NCBI GenBank assembly: GCA_964567755.1
Contig: CAZMNW010000019.1
Coordinates: 1 to 64,000, forward strand
Direction of reading: 5' to 3'
Origin: DASRJW01 sp964567755
Lineage (GTDB): Bacteria; Krumholzibacteriota; Krumholzibacteriia; G020349025
Length of the DNA: 64,000 bases
Below, piece by piece: positions 34,297 to 45,690 of the stretch; within the stretch, counting starts at the first letter, position 1; every line of letters starts with the position of its first letter. The position numbers and the translations under genes were made by a program. The notes under the pieces are model-generated. The model saw only the letters and a program-made list of their open reading frames with translations, was not told the DNA's origin and ran no database searches.

Positions 34297-37200
34297 TCAC
34301 GCGGCGGGCGCCACACGTGGCACCCGGGCGCCTTCGGCTTCGGCCTCGTTGCGTGCTCGCGCGCGCTGCGGTTTCGTGTAGCGCGCCAGCTGCGCATAGA
34401 CCACCGGCACGACCACGAGGGTGAGGAAGGTCGAGAAGAACAGGCCGCCGACGACCGCGATGCCGAGCGGACGGCGCGCCTCCGCTCCAGCCCCAAGACC
34501 GATGGCGATCGGCAGCACGCCGAAGATGGTGGTGAAACTGGTCATGAGGATCGGGCGCATGCGAATCTTGGAGGCCTGCACGACCGCGTCGAGGAGCTCG
34601 TGACCGCGCGAGCGCAGCTGGTTCGAGTACTCGACGATGAGGATGGCGTTCTTGGTCACCAGACCCACCAGCATGATGAGTCCGATCTGCGAATAGATGT
34701 TGAGGCTCTGCCGGAAGACATAGAGCGTGAGCAACGCGCCGACCAGCGCCAGCGGCACCGACAGCAGAATGGTGAACGGGTGCACGAAGCTCTCGAACTG
34801 CGCCGCCAGCACCAGGTAGATGAAGACCACCGCGAACACGAAAGTGAAATAGAGCTTGCCGCTCGATTCGCGGAACTCGCGCGACTGCCCGGCGAGGTCC
34901 TGCTTGATCGTCTGCGGCAGCGACGCCTCGGCGATGCGATCGAGATCCGTGAGCGCTTGCCCGAGGCTAAAGCCCGGCGCCAGGTTGGCGGACAACGTCG
35001 CCGAGCGCAAGCGGTTGAAATGGTTGAGCTCCTTCGGGCTCACGGTCTCGCGCACCTGCACCACGTTCGCGAGCTGCACCAATCCCCCCGTGCCGCGCAA
35101 GTAGATGCCCTCGATGGCATCGGGCGTCGCGCGCTGCGTCGGGCGCATCTGCGCGATGACGTCGTACTGCTTCGAGCCGCGCTTGAAATCGGTCACCACG
35201 CGCCCGCCGAGGAAGGTCTCGAGCGTCGTCCCGATGTCGCTCACCGAAACACCGAGCTGCGCGGCGCGATCGCGGTCGATGCCGATGTCGAGTTGTGGTT
35301 TGTTGAGTCGCAGATCCGAATCGAGATTGACCAGATAGCCGAGCTTGCTGGCCTCGCCGATCATGGACCGCACGGCTCCCTGGAGCTCGTCGTAGGTGTC
35401 GCCCTGCAGCACGTACTCGACCTGCGAGGACGCGAAGCGCCCGCCCAGGCTCGGCGGGTTGATGACGAAGGCGAGGACTCCGGGGATGGAAAAGAGCTGG
35501 GGGAAGAGCTCCTGCACCAGCTGCTGCTGCGACTTGTCGCGCTCGCCGCGTGGCTTAAGACGCAGAAACACGAAGCCGTCGGTCACGCGGCCCGGCCCGC
35601 CGAAGCCGAGACCGGTGGCGGTGAACAGACCCGCGCGTTCCGGCAGCGGCAAGAGCCTGCGTTCTACCTCACGCATGTAGGTGTCGGTGTAATCCAAGGT
35701 CGCGCCCTCCGGCGCCAGCACGATGCCGAAGGCGATGCCGCGGTCCTCCACCGGCACGAACTCGCGCGGCAGCAGGCGGAAGATCCACACCGCACCGCCG
35801 ACCAACAGGATGGCGATGGCAATGACCGCCGCAGGGCGGCGCAACGCCAGGTCGAGCAGCCTGCCGTAGCTCTCGTGCAGGAGGCGGAAGAAGTTGTCGA
35901 AGCTGCGTGTCGCCCAGTTGCTGCTGCCACCGTAGAGCGGCTTGAGGAAGCGCGAGCACAGCATCGGTGACAGCGAGAGCGCCACGAATCCGGAAATCGC
36001 CACCGACACCGCCACGCACAGGCCGAATTCCTTGAACAGCTTGCCGACGTTGCCGGTCAAGAACGCCACCGGCACGAACACTGCCACCAAGGCGATGGTC
36101 GTGGCCAGCACCGCGAAGCCGATTTCACGCGAGCCGTCGAGCGCCGCTTGCCGGCGCGGCTTCCCCATCTCCATGTGGCGGTAGACGTTCTCCAGCACCA
36201 CGATCGCATCGTCGACAACGAGACCGATGGCGAGCACCAAGGCCAGCAAAGTCAGGATGTTGACGGTGAATCCCATGAAGTAGGCCACCGCGAAGGTGCC
36301 GATGATGGAGGTCGGGATGGCGACGGCCGGAATCATCGTCGCCCGGATGCTCTTGAGGAAGGCCAGGATCACCAAGATGACGAGACCGGTGCCGAGGAGG
36401 AGCGTCCCCCAGACCTCGTCGAGAGACTGCTGGATGAAGGTGGAGGAATCGTAGGCGACATCGAGGCGCATGCCATCGGGAAGCTGCGCCCCGAGCTGCG
36501 GCAGCGCCGCGCGCACTTCACTCGCGACATCCAAGGTGCTCGCCTTCGACTGTTTGGCCACGCCGAGGCCGATGGCGGGCTGGCCGTTGTAGCGCGCCAC
36601 AGTGCGATCGTCCTCGGCACCGAGCGTGACCTCGGCAATGTCCGCCAGGCGGACGATCTGGCTGCCGCTCTGGGCGATGACGAGGGCGGCGAACTCGCCG
36701 GTGCTGGCCACTTCGCCACGCGTCCGCACCGCGAACTCGCGCTGGCTGCCCTCGACTCGGCCGCCGGGGATCTCGGCGTTCTCGGCCCGGATGGCACGCT
36801 CCACATCTTGCGTCGTGAGCCCGTGTGCAGCCATGCGCTGCGGATCGAGCCACACGCGCATGGCGTAGCGCCGTTCGCCGCCGATGAACACCGAACCCAC
36901 GCCGGGCAGGCGCTGGATGCGCTCTTTCAGCACCAAGTCCGCCAGCTCCGACAGCTCGAGCTGCGAATGCCGCGTGCTCGACAGCGCCAGCCACAGGATG
37001 GGTTGCGCGTCGACGTCCACCTTGGAGACGATGGGATCGTCGGCCTCGCGCGGCAGCACGCCACGCACGCGCGCGACGCGATCGCGCACGTCGTTGGCCG
37101 CTTCGTTGTGGTCTCGACCCTGCTCGAACTCGACGGTGATCACCGCGCCCTGTTCACGGCTGGACGACGTGATCGTCTTCACGCCCTCGAGCGTCGACAG

Positions 37201-37410
37201 CTGTTCCTCGATGACCTCGGTGATCTCGGTTTCGACGACGCTGGGACTGGCGCCGCGGTAGAAGGCGGTGATGGAGACGATCGGCGGGTCGATGTCCGGA
37301 TACTCGCGCACTGGCAGGCGCAGGAGTGAGATCACGCCCAGCAGCAAAATCGCCAGACTCATCACGGTGGCGAGCACCGGTCGCTCGATGGAGATCTCGC
37401 TCAGCTTCAT
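34297..37410 (-). CDS. RND-family efflux transporter, HAE1 type
   Basis: A 1037-residue inner-membrane pump of AcrB/MexB architecture: N-terminal helix (ISIERPVLATVMSLAILLLG), two periplasmic porter halves, twelve helices. The proton-relay Asp pair is in GLVVDDAIVVLENVYRHME and the Lys in LVTKNAILIVEYSNQL. The Phe-rich porter signature of AcrB is weak, so drug choice is open; the sequence style is nearer MexF/MdtB-like multidrug pumps than heavy-metal CusA types (no Met clusters). The ATG overlaps the adaptor stop (ATGA); adaptor and TolC partner precede it. Confidence 0.95.
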   Translation of the reverse strand: MKLSEISIERPVLATVMSLAILLLGVISLLRLPVREYPDIDPPIVSITAFYRGASPSVVETEITEVIEEQLSTLEGVKTITSSSREQGAVITVEFEQGRDHNEAANDVRDRVARVRGVLPREADDPIVSKVDVDAQPILWLALSSTRHSQLELSELADLVLKERIQRLPGVGSVFIGGERRYAMRVWLDPQRMAAHGLTTQDVERAIRAENAEIPGGRVEGSQREFAVRTRGEVASTGEFAALVIAQSGSQIVRLADIAEVTLGAEDDRTVARYNGQPAIGLGVAKQSKASTLDVASEVRAALPQLGAQLPDGMRLDVAYDSSTFIQQSLDEVWGTLLLGTGLVILVILAFLKSIRATMIPAVAIPTSIIGTFAVAYFMGFTVNILTLLALVLAIGLVVDDAIVVLENVYRHMEMGKPRRQAALDGSREIGFAVLATTIALVAVFVPVAFLTGNVGKLFKEFGLCVAVSVAISGFVALSLSPMLCSRFLKPLYGGSSNWATRSFDNFFRLLHESYGRLLDLALRRPAAVIAIAILLVGGAVWIFRLLPREFVPVEDRGIAFGIVLAPEGATLDYTDTYMREVERRLLPLPERAGLFTATGLGFGGPGRVTDGFVFLRLKPRGERDKSQQQLVQELFPQLFSIPGVLAFVINPPSLGGRFASSQVEYVLQGDTYDELQGAVRSMIGEASKLGYLVNLDSDLRLNKPQLDIGIDRDRAAQLGVSVSDIGTTLETFLGGRVVTDFKRGSKQYDVIAQMRPTQRATPDAIEGIYLRGTGGLVQLANVVQVRETVSPKELNHFNRLRSATLSANLAPGFSLGQALTDLDRIAEASLPQTIKQDLAGQSREFRESSGKLYFTFVFAVVFIYLVLAAQFESFVHPFTILLSVPLALVGALLTLYVFRQSLNIYSQIGLIMLVGLVTKNAILIVEYSNQLRSRGHELLDAVVQASKIRMRPILMTSFTTIFGVLPIAIGLGAGAEARRPLGIAVVGGLFFSTFLTLVVVPVVYAQLARYTKPQRARARNEAEAEGARVPRVAPAA

Positions 37411-38510
37411 GGCGTCCTCTTGCTCGAGCCGTCACCGGCCGCGGCGGCCGCGATCGGCATGGCCCTGGCTCCGTCGAACAGCTTTTGGTGACCCGCGCGC
37501 ACCACCTGCTGCCCGGGCTCCAGGCCCGACAGCACTTCGACCACGTCGGCGAGTCGGGTGCCGAGCACGACCGGTGCGCGCGCCACCGTGCTGTCCGCCT
37601 TCCACACGTACACGAGCGCCTGGTCGCCCTCGACGAACACGGCCTCGGAGGGCACGGTGAGCGCCAGCTGTCGCTCCGCCAGCACCGCTTCCACATCCGC
37701 CGACATTCCAGCCCGGAACTTGCCGCCGGGGTTGGCGACGCGCGCGATGATGCGCACGCTGCGGAGCGCTGGATCTAGCGCCGGCTCGACGACGTCGATC
37801 GCGCCCTCGAGCGCGTAGTCGGGATACGCCGTCGTCGACACGCTGACACGCACCCCAGGGATCAGAATCGGGACGTAGCGTTCCGGGGCCCAAAAGATCA
37901 CGCGGATCTCGTCGATGCGCGATAGATCGGTGATCGCCTGACCGGCGCGGAGAAATGCACCTGGGCTCACGCGTCGCGACCCCACGACGCCGGCGAAGGG
38001 CGCTGTTATGCGCGTCTTGTCATGTCGGGCTTGCGCTACCGCCAGGTTCGCCTCCGCCACCTTGAGCGCGGCGAGGGCGTCGTCCAAATCCTGCGGCGTG
38101 CCGGCCTTCTGTGCCACGACGCTGGCCACACGCTCGTGCGTCACGCGCATTTGATCGCGCAGTGCCTCAGCGCGCGCCATCTCGGCGCTGGACGTTGCAT
38201 CGTCGAGCTGGGCCAGGAGATCCCCGGCGCCAACCCCGGCGCCTTCCCGGAACGGCAGAGATTCGACGATGGCATCGATCTCGGCCACGACCTCGATGGC
38301 GTCGCCGGCTTCAATGCTGCCCACGGCCGCGAAGCGATCGGCAATCGGACCCTGCACGACCGGCGCGGTTTCGACCGGCATCGGCGGCGGCGCGAATTGC
38401 GCCTGTTGTTGCTGCGCGCAACCGGCGATGCAGGCGACCCAAGTCGCGAGCAACCCAAGATCTCTTGCACTCACTCGATTCACCTTTCGCTGCATGGCGT
38501 CTGTGCTCAT
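37407..38510 (-). CDS. RND pump periplasmic adaptor lipoprotein
   Basis: A 367-residue membrane-fusion protein. N-terminus has a lipobox (VACIAGC, Cys near residue 31) that would anchor it to the membrane. Next come a biotinyl-lipoyl half (AVGSIEAGDAIEVVAEIDA), a coiled-coil hairpin rich in Ala/Glu/Arg, the second lipoyl half (TRITAPFAGVVGSRRVSPGAFL), and beta-barrel and membrane-proximal domains. Links the pump to the outer-membrane channel. Four-base overlaps on both sides place it between tolC-like and pump genes. Confidence 0.93.
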   Translation of the reverse strand: MSTDAMQRKVNRVSARDLGLLATWVACIAGCAQQQQAQFAPPPMPVETAPVVQGPIADRFAAVGSIEAGDAIEVVAEIDAIVESLPFREGAGVGAGDLLAQLDDATSSAEMARAEALRDQMRVTHERVASVVAQKAGTPQDLDDALAALKVAEANLAVAQARHDKTRITAPFAGVVGSRRVSPGAFLRAGQAITDLSRIDEIRVIFWAPERYVPILIPGVRVSVSTTAYPDYALEGAIDVVEPALDPALRSVRIIARVANPGGKFRAGMSADVEAVLAERQLALTVPSEAVFVEGDQALVYVWKADSTVARAPVVLGTRLADVVEVLSGLEPGQQVVRAGHQKLFDGARAMPIAAAAAGDGSSKRTP

Positions 38511-40096
38511 GGCGACGACGGCGGCGGCGGAAAGTGCCCCGCGGTCAACAGCCGCAGCGCTGCGGCCGACTTGGCGGCGCGGACGAGAGCCTGCGAATAC
38601 CGCTGCTGTGCCGTGGCCACGTCGTCGGCCAGGCGCACGACCTCGAACGCCGTCTTCCGGCCATTCTGGTACTCCAGCAGACCGATGCGCGTCTGCTCGA
38701 GCGACGCGACGACGCCGCGGCGGGCGGCGGCGACGCGCGGCGCGGCGTTCGTGAGCTCGCGCTGGCGGTTGCGCACATTCTCCTCCAGCTCGCGCTCGAC
38801 TGCGACCAGCTGACTTTCGGCGAGCTCCACCTCGGCACGCAAACGGTCGCGTTCACCGCGCCCGGCACGCAGCCCCAACGGCAGCGTGAGACGCAGCCCC
38901 AGACTCCAGGTGGGGAAATCGCGCCCGAGGACCTGACTCCACGAGTCACTGCCGCTACGACTCGTCTGCAACGTATCCCCTTCGAGGGGTGTGCCCGCGA
39001 GCCCGTTGCCCCCCAGTGACCCCACCAGTTCCAATTCCGGCAACGCATCCCAGCTCGCTCCGCGTTCGAGAGCACGCAGTGCGGCGATCCGACTCTGCAC
39101 CACCTGCAGGTCATGGTTATGCGCGAGCGCGAGAGCGACGACCGAATCCGTCGGCGCGACGGGAAACACGAGCGGCGGCTCCTGCGTGGGACGAAACGTC
39201 GACAAGCCGAGTTCCGGGCGTTGGCCGATGACGGTGGCCAAGCGATCCGAGATGGCGCCGAGCAGTTCCTCGCGATCGAGAACCGCCTGGTCTTCTTGTG
39301 CCAGGAACACCTCGGAATTGGCGACATCGTCGGGACCTGTAACACCGATGCGCCCGCGTAGGCGCGTTTCCTCCACCAGCTGCGCGGCGCGATCCCGGAT
39401 CAGGCGCTCCACCGCGAGATCACGCTCGGCGGCGTACAGATCCCAGAACAGTTGCTCGACCGTGGCACGCACGGCGAGCACCGTGCTCTCGTAGCGCGAC
39501 TCGGCGGCGTCCAGCTCGCGCTCGGCAAAGGAGAGCGGCGCACGCGCGGCCGGTCCGAACCCCTTGAGCAACGGCTGTGTGAGCTCGATCCGACCGTCGG
39601 CAACGTACTTTGGAACGAGTGTCTCGTAGCTGGAGTTGGTCTCGAGCCGCCGGCTTAGGATGGCGGCTTCGATCTCGGTGCCGGTTCGCCAGCGCATACG
39701 CGCGCCGGCCGAGGTCGCGCGCTCCTCTGTATCCAGGACCGGGGCCCCGGCGAAGGGCGATGTAGTCGGGGTGTGGTCGCCGAATGCGTCATAGCTCGCG
39801 AACACTTCCGGGTCGAACCCACCCTTTTCCCGCCGCACGGCTCCCTTTGCGGCGCGCAATCCCGCTTCCGCCTCGCGGATCGTGGTCGCTTGCACGAGCG
39901 CCGCGTTCACCGCCGCTTCCAGGTCGAGTCGGGTCCCCGGCAACCTGGCGATTAGAGCCGCGAGCACGCTGTCCGGGGACGAGTCGAATGGCCTTTGCTC
40001 GGGTGCTTGCGCCAAGGCCAGCCCCGACGTCAAGCCGGTAAAGACGGCGATCCCCTGACACACGCGCGGGATCCGCGCGTTGGACGTCCAGCCCAT
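38507..40096 (-). CDS. TolC-family outer-membrane efflux protein
   Basis: A 529-residue protein from ATG 40096 (GGAGG at seven bases). Signal peptide ends ALAQA. Two long helical repeats follow with typical TolC segments: LTQPLLKGFGPAARAP, AERELDAAESRYESTVLAVRATVEQLFWDLYAAERDL, and LGLRLTLPLGLRAGRGERDRL with ARRGVVASLEQTRIGLLEYQNGR. The short tail PPPPSSP lacks the extended C-terminus of E. coli TolC. First gene of the pump operon; the end overlaps the adaptor start (ATGA). Confidence 0.92.
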   Translation of the reverse strand: MGWTSNARIPRVCQGIAVFTGLTSGLALAQAPEQRPFDSSPDSVLAALIARLPGTRLDLEAAVNAALVQATTIREAEAGLRAAKGAVRREKGGFDPEVFASYDAFGDHTPTTSPFAGAPVLDTEERATSAGARMRWRTGTEIEAAILSRRLETNSSYETLVPKYVADGRIELTQPLLKGFGPAARAPLSFAERELDAAESRYESTVLAVRATVEQLFWDLYAAERDLAVERLIRDRAAQLVEETRLRGRIGVTGPDDVANSEVFLAQEDQAVLDREELLGAISDRLATVIGQRPELGLSTFRPTQEPPLVFPVAPTDSVVALALAHNHDLQVVQSRIAALRALERGASWDALPELELVGSLGGNGLAGTPLEGDTLQTSRSGSDSWSQVLGRDFPTWSLGLRLTLPLGLRAGRGERDRLRAEVELAESQLVAVERELEENVRNRQRELTNAAPRVAAARRGVVASLEQTRIGLLEYQNGRKTAFEVVRLADDVATAQQRYSQALVRAAKSAAALRLLTAGHFPPPPSSP

Positions 40097-40129
40097 GCAC
40101 GCCTCCGGGAAACTACGGATCGGCCATGA

Positions 40130-40158
40130 AGAGTAATCAACGGCAAGGCCGGAATCAA
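40130..40158 (-). promoter_or_regulatory. putative promoter of the efflux operon
   Basis: On the minus strand TTGATT (40158-40153), a 17-base spacer and TACTCT (40135-40130) lie about 35 bases before the tolC-like start. The -10 hexamer equals that of paralogues A and B. No sigma-54 (GG-N10-GC) site was seen in this gap although the upstream regulator is of the sigma-54 type. Confidence 0.5.
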
Positions 40159-40270
40159 TCCGGTGGCGGGCGACGGCCGGAGACGATGTGGAGACATCGG
40201 CGCGGGAGGCCCTGGGAGCGCCGGACGCGCCGCCCGGGCGGAGATTCAAGGCTGCAGGGCACGCGCTGCA

Positions 40271-41709
<1,439 letters not shown>

Positions 41710-41713
<4 letters not shown>

Positions 41714-44046
41714 GATGTTGCCTCCGGTTCTTCCGGCGCTGGCAGGCTCACCGTGAAGCACGTGCCCGCCTTGGGGTCACTGGTGAAGCTCAGGTGCCCG
41801 CCATGGCTCTCGACGATTTTCTTTGCGATCGGCAATCCCAGCCCGGTGCCGATGTCGGGTTTCGTAGTGAAGAACATCGAAAACACGTGCTCCCGAATGT
41901 CCGGCGGAATTCCGGGGCCGTTGTCTTCGATGTGGATGCGATAGGCGCCGGCGCGCACACCATTGCCCTTGGACGCGCGCTCGACTTGGATCGCGACACG
42001 CCCGCCTTCGGGCGCCGCCTCGATGGCGTTGTTGATGATGTTCTGCAAGGCCTCGCGCAGCTTGCGGCGGTCGACGACGAGCGGCGGCAGCGGCCGCTCG
42101 CATTCGAGAACGACGCGAACATGCTTTTGGCTCAGGCGCTGATTGGCGTAGGTGAGTGCCTCGTCGAGGAGATCCTTGAGGTCGCACGGCGCCTTCTGCA
42201 ACTGCGGGTCGGCACCGAACTGGCGCAGGTCGTCCATCTTGCGGTGGAGGCTGTCGATCTCGCGCACCATGTTGGCAATGGCGCGGTTTCCCGGACCATT
42301 CGGTGCGATCTCTTCGCGAATGTTTTCGACATACAGCCGCAGGCCGCCGAGCGAGTTGCGGATTTCGTGGCCGAGCTTGGCGGCGATCTCTCCCACTGCC
42401 GCCAGCCGCGCCCGGCGCGCTTCCTCCTGTGCCCGCAACACCTGCTCGGTGACGTCGTCGAAGGTGAGCACGTAGCACGGGAGATCCGCGAGCGGCGGCA
42501 AGCGCAGCAACGCCGGGTCGACCAGCGCCACATCGAGAGCGAAGGTGCGCTCGATTTCGCCGGCACGCGAGGGCACCGCGACGCGCGTGCTGCGCGGCGT
42601 CGCATTGTTCTCGGCTCCGGCATCGTGGCTGCCGCGCATCACCTGCCCCAGGAGCTCGAGCATCGCCGGGCTGACCGCGAAGAGTTCGCGCACGTGCTGT
42701 CCATGCAGGGCCTCGCCGCTTCGGCCGAGCAGCTCGGCCGCGCGTGGGTTGTGGCGCATGACCATGCCGTAGCGATCGGCGACGATGAGTCCGCCGGCGA
42801 TGTTCATGAGCACGAGATCGTCGTAGCGCCGCAGCAGACGCATTTCTTCCATGTGGTGCTTGGCGCGCCAGCGGAACCCGTACACCGGAAACACCGCTGC
42901 TCCCCAGGTGAATGCGACGACGGGCAACATGAAGGGCAACCAGACGTTGGCGCCAATGAACAGCGCCTTCTCCACCAGGAAATACGCCACCACGATGCCG
43001 AACCCAAGCACAACCCCGCGCCAGGATGGCAAGCGCACCATGCCCAGTGCCCCCACGAGCAAGATCGACCAGGTGAGGAAGAAACGTGACCAGCGCCCGA
43101 CGCATACAATGGTGTCGTTCGACAGGATCGTCTGCAGGGCCTCGGCGAGTACTTCGATGTCGGCCACTCGGCCACCCAGTGGCACGCTGTGCGCCTCCGC
43201 GACCCCACGTGCCGTGGTGGCGACGAGCACGATCCGTGGCACCGGCGCGGCCAAGGCCTCCGGCACCAAGGCCGAGCGTCGCGCATCCGCAGGACGCTCC
43301 CTGTAGTTCACCAACACACGTCCCTGATCGTCGACGGGAATGCGCCGCACGACGCGGCCCGCGCGCACGAGATCGAGGGAGCGGCCCGGGTGCAACCGTG
43401 CCTCGCAGAGCCGAACCCCATCGTGCGCGCCGACAAGCTGCAACAAGAATGTCGGGTAGAGTTCGCCGTCCTTTTCGAACACCAACGGCAAGCGGCGGAC
43501 GACGCCGTCGTTGTCGCCGGCGCATTCGATCGCCCCGACGCGCACGCGCGCGGACGCGCCCGGGTCATCGAACTGCAGGGGTCGCAGATCGAACCCCGTG
43601 AGGCCATACGTGATTTGTTCGTCCGCCTTCCCCGAACGCATGCCGACGACGACGCTCGCGCCCGCCGGCATCTTGGGCCCCTCGCGACCGGTCGTGGTCT
43701 GCAGAACCTGCTGGAACAGCGAGGTTGCCACCGGGTGCCACCGCGGCAACTCGATCCCCACGACACCGTTGGCCGCCGTGTGGCTGGCGACGATCGCCGA
43801 CAGAGTCGAGGTGATGCGCCCGGCGTCCGCTCCGCTTTGTAAGGCCAAGGTGAGATCCTCGTCGCCGAGCACAAGAGTCCGGACCGAAGAGCGCGGTGTC
43901 GGCTCGTCGAGGCGATCGCGAACCCACATGCGCACGTCGAGGGTCTTGAGCTCGAAGACTTCGAGCGGGCCCCAGGGCAGAAGGGTGATGCTGGCGAGCA
44001 ATCCGGAGGCGACGATGCAAAAAAGATACTGTCGAGGATGGATCAT
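41710..44046 (-). CDS. CHASE2-type sensor histidine kinase with PAS domain
   Basis: A 778-residue membrane kinase. One helix near residues 7-27, a periplasmic CHASE2 domain (about 30-320, with KTLDVRMWVRDRL and the closing NYRERPADAR/VPLGGRVADIEV pattern), three more helices (about 325-395), a PAS domain (about 430-550), HisKA with the phospho-His in KLGHEIRNSLGG (about 561) and HATPase with NIINNAIEAA, EDNGPGIP and GTGLGLPIAKKI. ATG 44046 is set by TTGGAG and by the signal-anchor that follows. CHASE2 ligands are mostly unknown. Forms a two-component pair with the next gene and lies upstream of the efflux operon. Confidence 0.93.
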
Positions 44047-44431
44047 GCCGGCTCCAAGACAAACGAGCACCCGCGTACTCTCCCCGCGGGCTTGGTTCGA
44101 TGCCCTGCCACCAACCTCGATGCATCGCAACGGTCGTACCAAATCACGCCGGGAACCCAGTTCCAAAGCATTTTGTAACCTATTTTTCTACAGCGGTTTA
44201 CAGGTTGAGCTCGGGAACGCTCCGAGCCAGACCTCGCCTCGCTTCCCGGCGTTGTATCACGATCATACGGCGGTCGCAGCGCTTCCGATACACGCTGCGG
44301 GTTAGGGGGCACCCGGATCCTCGCGCGCGAAGCCAGTCTCAATCGACCAAAGTCGTGCGTTATCAACTCGCTTGCCGCGCCGCTTCGAAAACTACCGCAA
44401 GGCCGAAAAGGGCTTCTGCAAAGAAGGCACG

Positions 44432-44617
44432 ATGCATGCGAACGCAGTAACTCAGGATGGCGTGCAGGCAGAGGAGCCGGGCGTCACTGAACGAAAGTCG
44501 AAATGGCGGTGGCGCCCGCTCCTCAAAGGCAAGCGATCCGTGACCCGAGCACGCATCGACGAGTTCTCCGCCGTTGCGCGCCCCTCTTCCCGGCGTGGCT
44601 TGTCGCCACGGACATAA
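44432..44617 (+). CDS. possible small basic protein (61 residues)
   Basis: ATG 44432 with AGAAGG seven bases before it opens a 61-codon frame with a Lys/Arg-rich middle (RKSKWRWRPLLKGKRS). A terminator-like hairpin follows 80 bases after the stop. No family recognised and the composition could be chance in GC-rich DNA, so this is a weak call. A non-coding RNA ending at the hairpin is an equal alternative. Confidence 0.25.
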   Translation: MHANAVTQDGVQAEEPGVTERKSKWRWRPLLKGKRSVTRARIDEFSAVARPSSRRGLSPRT

Positions 44618-44697
44618 AGCCTGTGGGGGGAGTGGCAGGCAAGCCCAACCTGCGGTCCAGGGGCGCCAACGGCTTTCAAATGCTCCGCTTCTCGCCT

Positions 44698-44731
44698 CGC
44701 GAGCCGGCCCACCGGCTCGCGTTCTATTATT
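44698..44731 (+). terminator. rho-independent terminator, perfect 10-bp stem
   Basis: CGCGAGCCGG (44698-44707), loop CCCA, CCGGCTCGCG (44712-44721), then TTCTATTATT. It faces the plus strand, yet no convincing gene ends just upstream, which suggests an unannotated transcript in 44200-44700. Confidence 0.7.
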
Positions 44732-44828
44732 CCACCGCGTCGCAGTCGAACCCCGCCCCTACCGGGAGTAGAATTGCGCCGAACGCCTTGGTCTTGCGAA
44801 GGCCCCACATTTTCCTGGAGGAGACTGC

Positions 44829-45686
44829 TTGTCTCTGCATCGCTTCGTTCGACGCTGGATGCGCTCCACGCAACTTGCATGGATCTCGTTTGTTGCCGGG
44901 TCCACCTGGCTGCTCGGTTGCAGCGGCACTTCCAAACCCGCCGCACACGAAACGATGCTCGAAGGCATGCTGCTCGTCCCCGCCGGCGAGTTCCTCATGG
45001 GGCTCGACGCAGGCGCCAGTGCCACGGACGAGAGTCCGCAGCATCGCGTGTGGCTCGGGGACTACTCCATCGACCGTACCGAGGTGACGAACGCCGAGTT
45101 CAAGACCTTTTGTGATGCGACCGAGCGGATCTACCCCAACAACCCCTCTTGGGAGGAAGGTTACTTTCTCGCCAAGCCGGAGCATCCGGTCGTCGGCATC
45201 ACCTGGGAACAAGCGCGCGCCTACTGCGACTGGGCAGGCAAGCGACTGCCATCCGAGGCAGAATGGGAAAAAGCCGCGCGCGGAACAGACGGGCGTCTGT
45301 ATCCCTGGGGAAATGCCTGGGACCCGGAGCGAGTCAATGTCTGGGGCGACACGAGCGGAGCCGATCGCTTTCGCCGCACCGCCCCTGTGGGCAGCTTCCC
45401 CAAAGGGCAAAGCCCGTACGGGGCGCTCGACATGATCGGAAATGTGTGGGAGTGGTGCTACGATTGGTTCGACGAGCTCTACTACGCGCGCGCACCTGCG
45501 CGGGACCCGCGCGGACCGAGCAAGCCCGCGACGTTTCGCGTCGTGCGCGGTGGCGGGTTCTCCAGTCCGCGGCTCCCGACGGGCGACACGGTGGTGGCGA
45601 ATCGGAGCAAGAACGTTCCGACGCAGCCCATCGATCGCTTGGGCTGCCGGTGCGCCTGGTCGAAGGGGTTCAAGAAGAAACGGTGA
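44829..45686 (+). CDS. FGE-sulfatase-fold (SUMF1) lipoprotein
   Basis: A 285-residue protein starting at TTG 44829, which has GGAGGAG at good distance. A lipobox LLGC (Cys about 31) makes it a lipoprotein. The body is the formylglycine-generating-enzyme fold: MLLVPAGEFLMG, TEVTNAEFKTFC, PVVGITWEQARAYCDWAGKRLPSEAEWEKAARG, YPWGN and GNVWEWCYDW, ending LGCRCAW. The Cys pair of true FGE is not found in the final third, so it probably binds ligands and does not make formylglycine. Four bases upstream of a sugar dehydrogenase gene in one operon. Confidence 0.9.
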   Translation: MSLHRFVRRWMRSTQLAWISFVAGSTWLLGCSGTSKPAAHETMLEGMLLVPAGEFLMGLDAGASATDESPQHRVWLGDYSIDRTEVTNAEFKTFCDATERIYPNNPSWEEGYFLAKPEHPVVGITWEQARAYCDWAGKRLPSEAEWEKAARGTDGRLYPWGNAWDPERVNVWGDTSGADRFRRTAPVGSFPKGQSPYGALDMIGNVWEWCYDWFDELYYARAPARDPRGPSKPATFRVVRGGGFSSPRLPTGDTVVANRSKNVPTQPIDRLGCRCAWSKGFKKKR

Positions 45687-45690
45687 GGCG

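Larger units (their letters stand above)
44047..44828. other. long gene-poor stretch (782 bases)
   Basis: Between the kinase (minus) and the lipoprotein (plus). It contains an imperfect inverted repeat at 44174-44202 (TGTAACC facing GGTTTACA), which may be an operator for the kinase operon; a short ORF at 44432-44617; and a perfect GC hairpin with a T-rich tail at 44698-44731. No tRNA or known riboswitch was recognised. Confidence 0.5.

Noticed and set aside
34219..35970. A 583-codon plus-strand frame.
   Set aside because: Antisense to the RND pump gene; composition is Glu/Arg/His-rich with no domain.
44174..44202. Inverted repeat considered as a terminator for an upstream gene.
   Set aside because: The gene on that side is read away from it and there is no T-run after the stem; an operator is the more likely reading.
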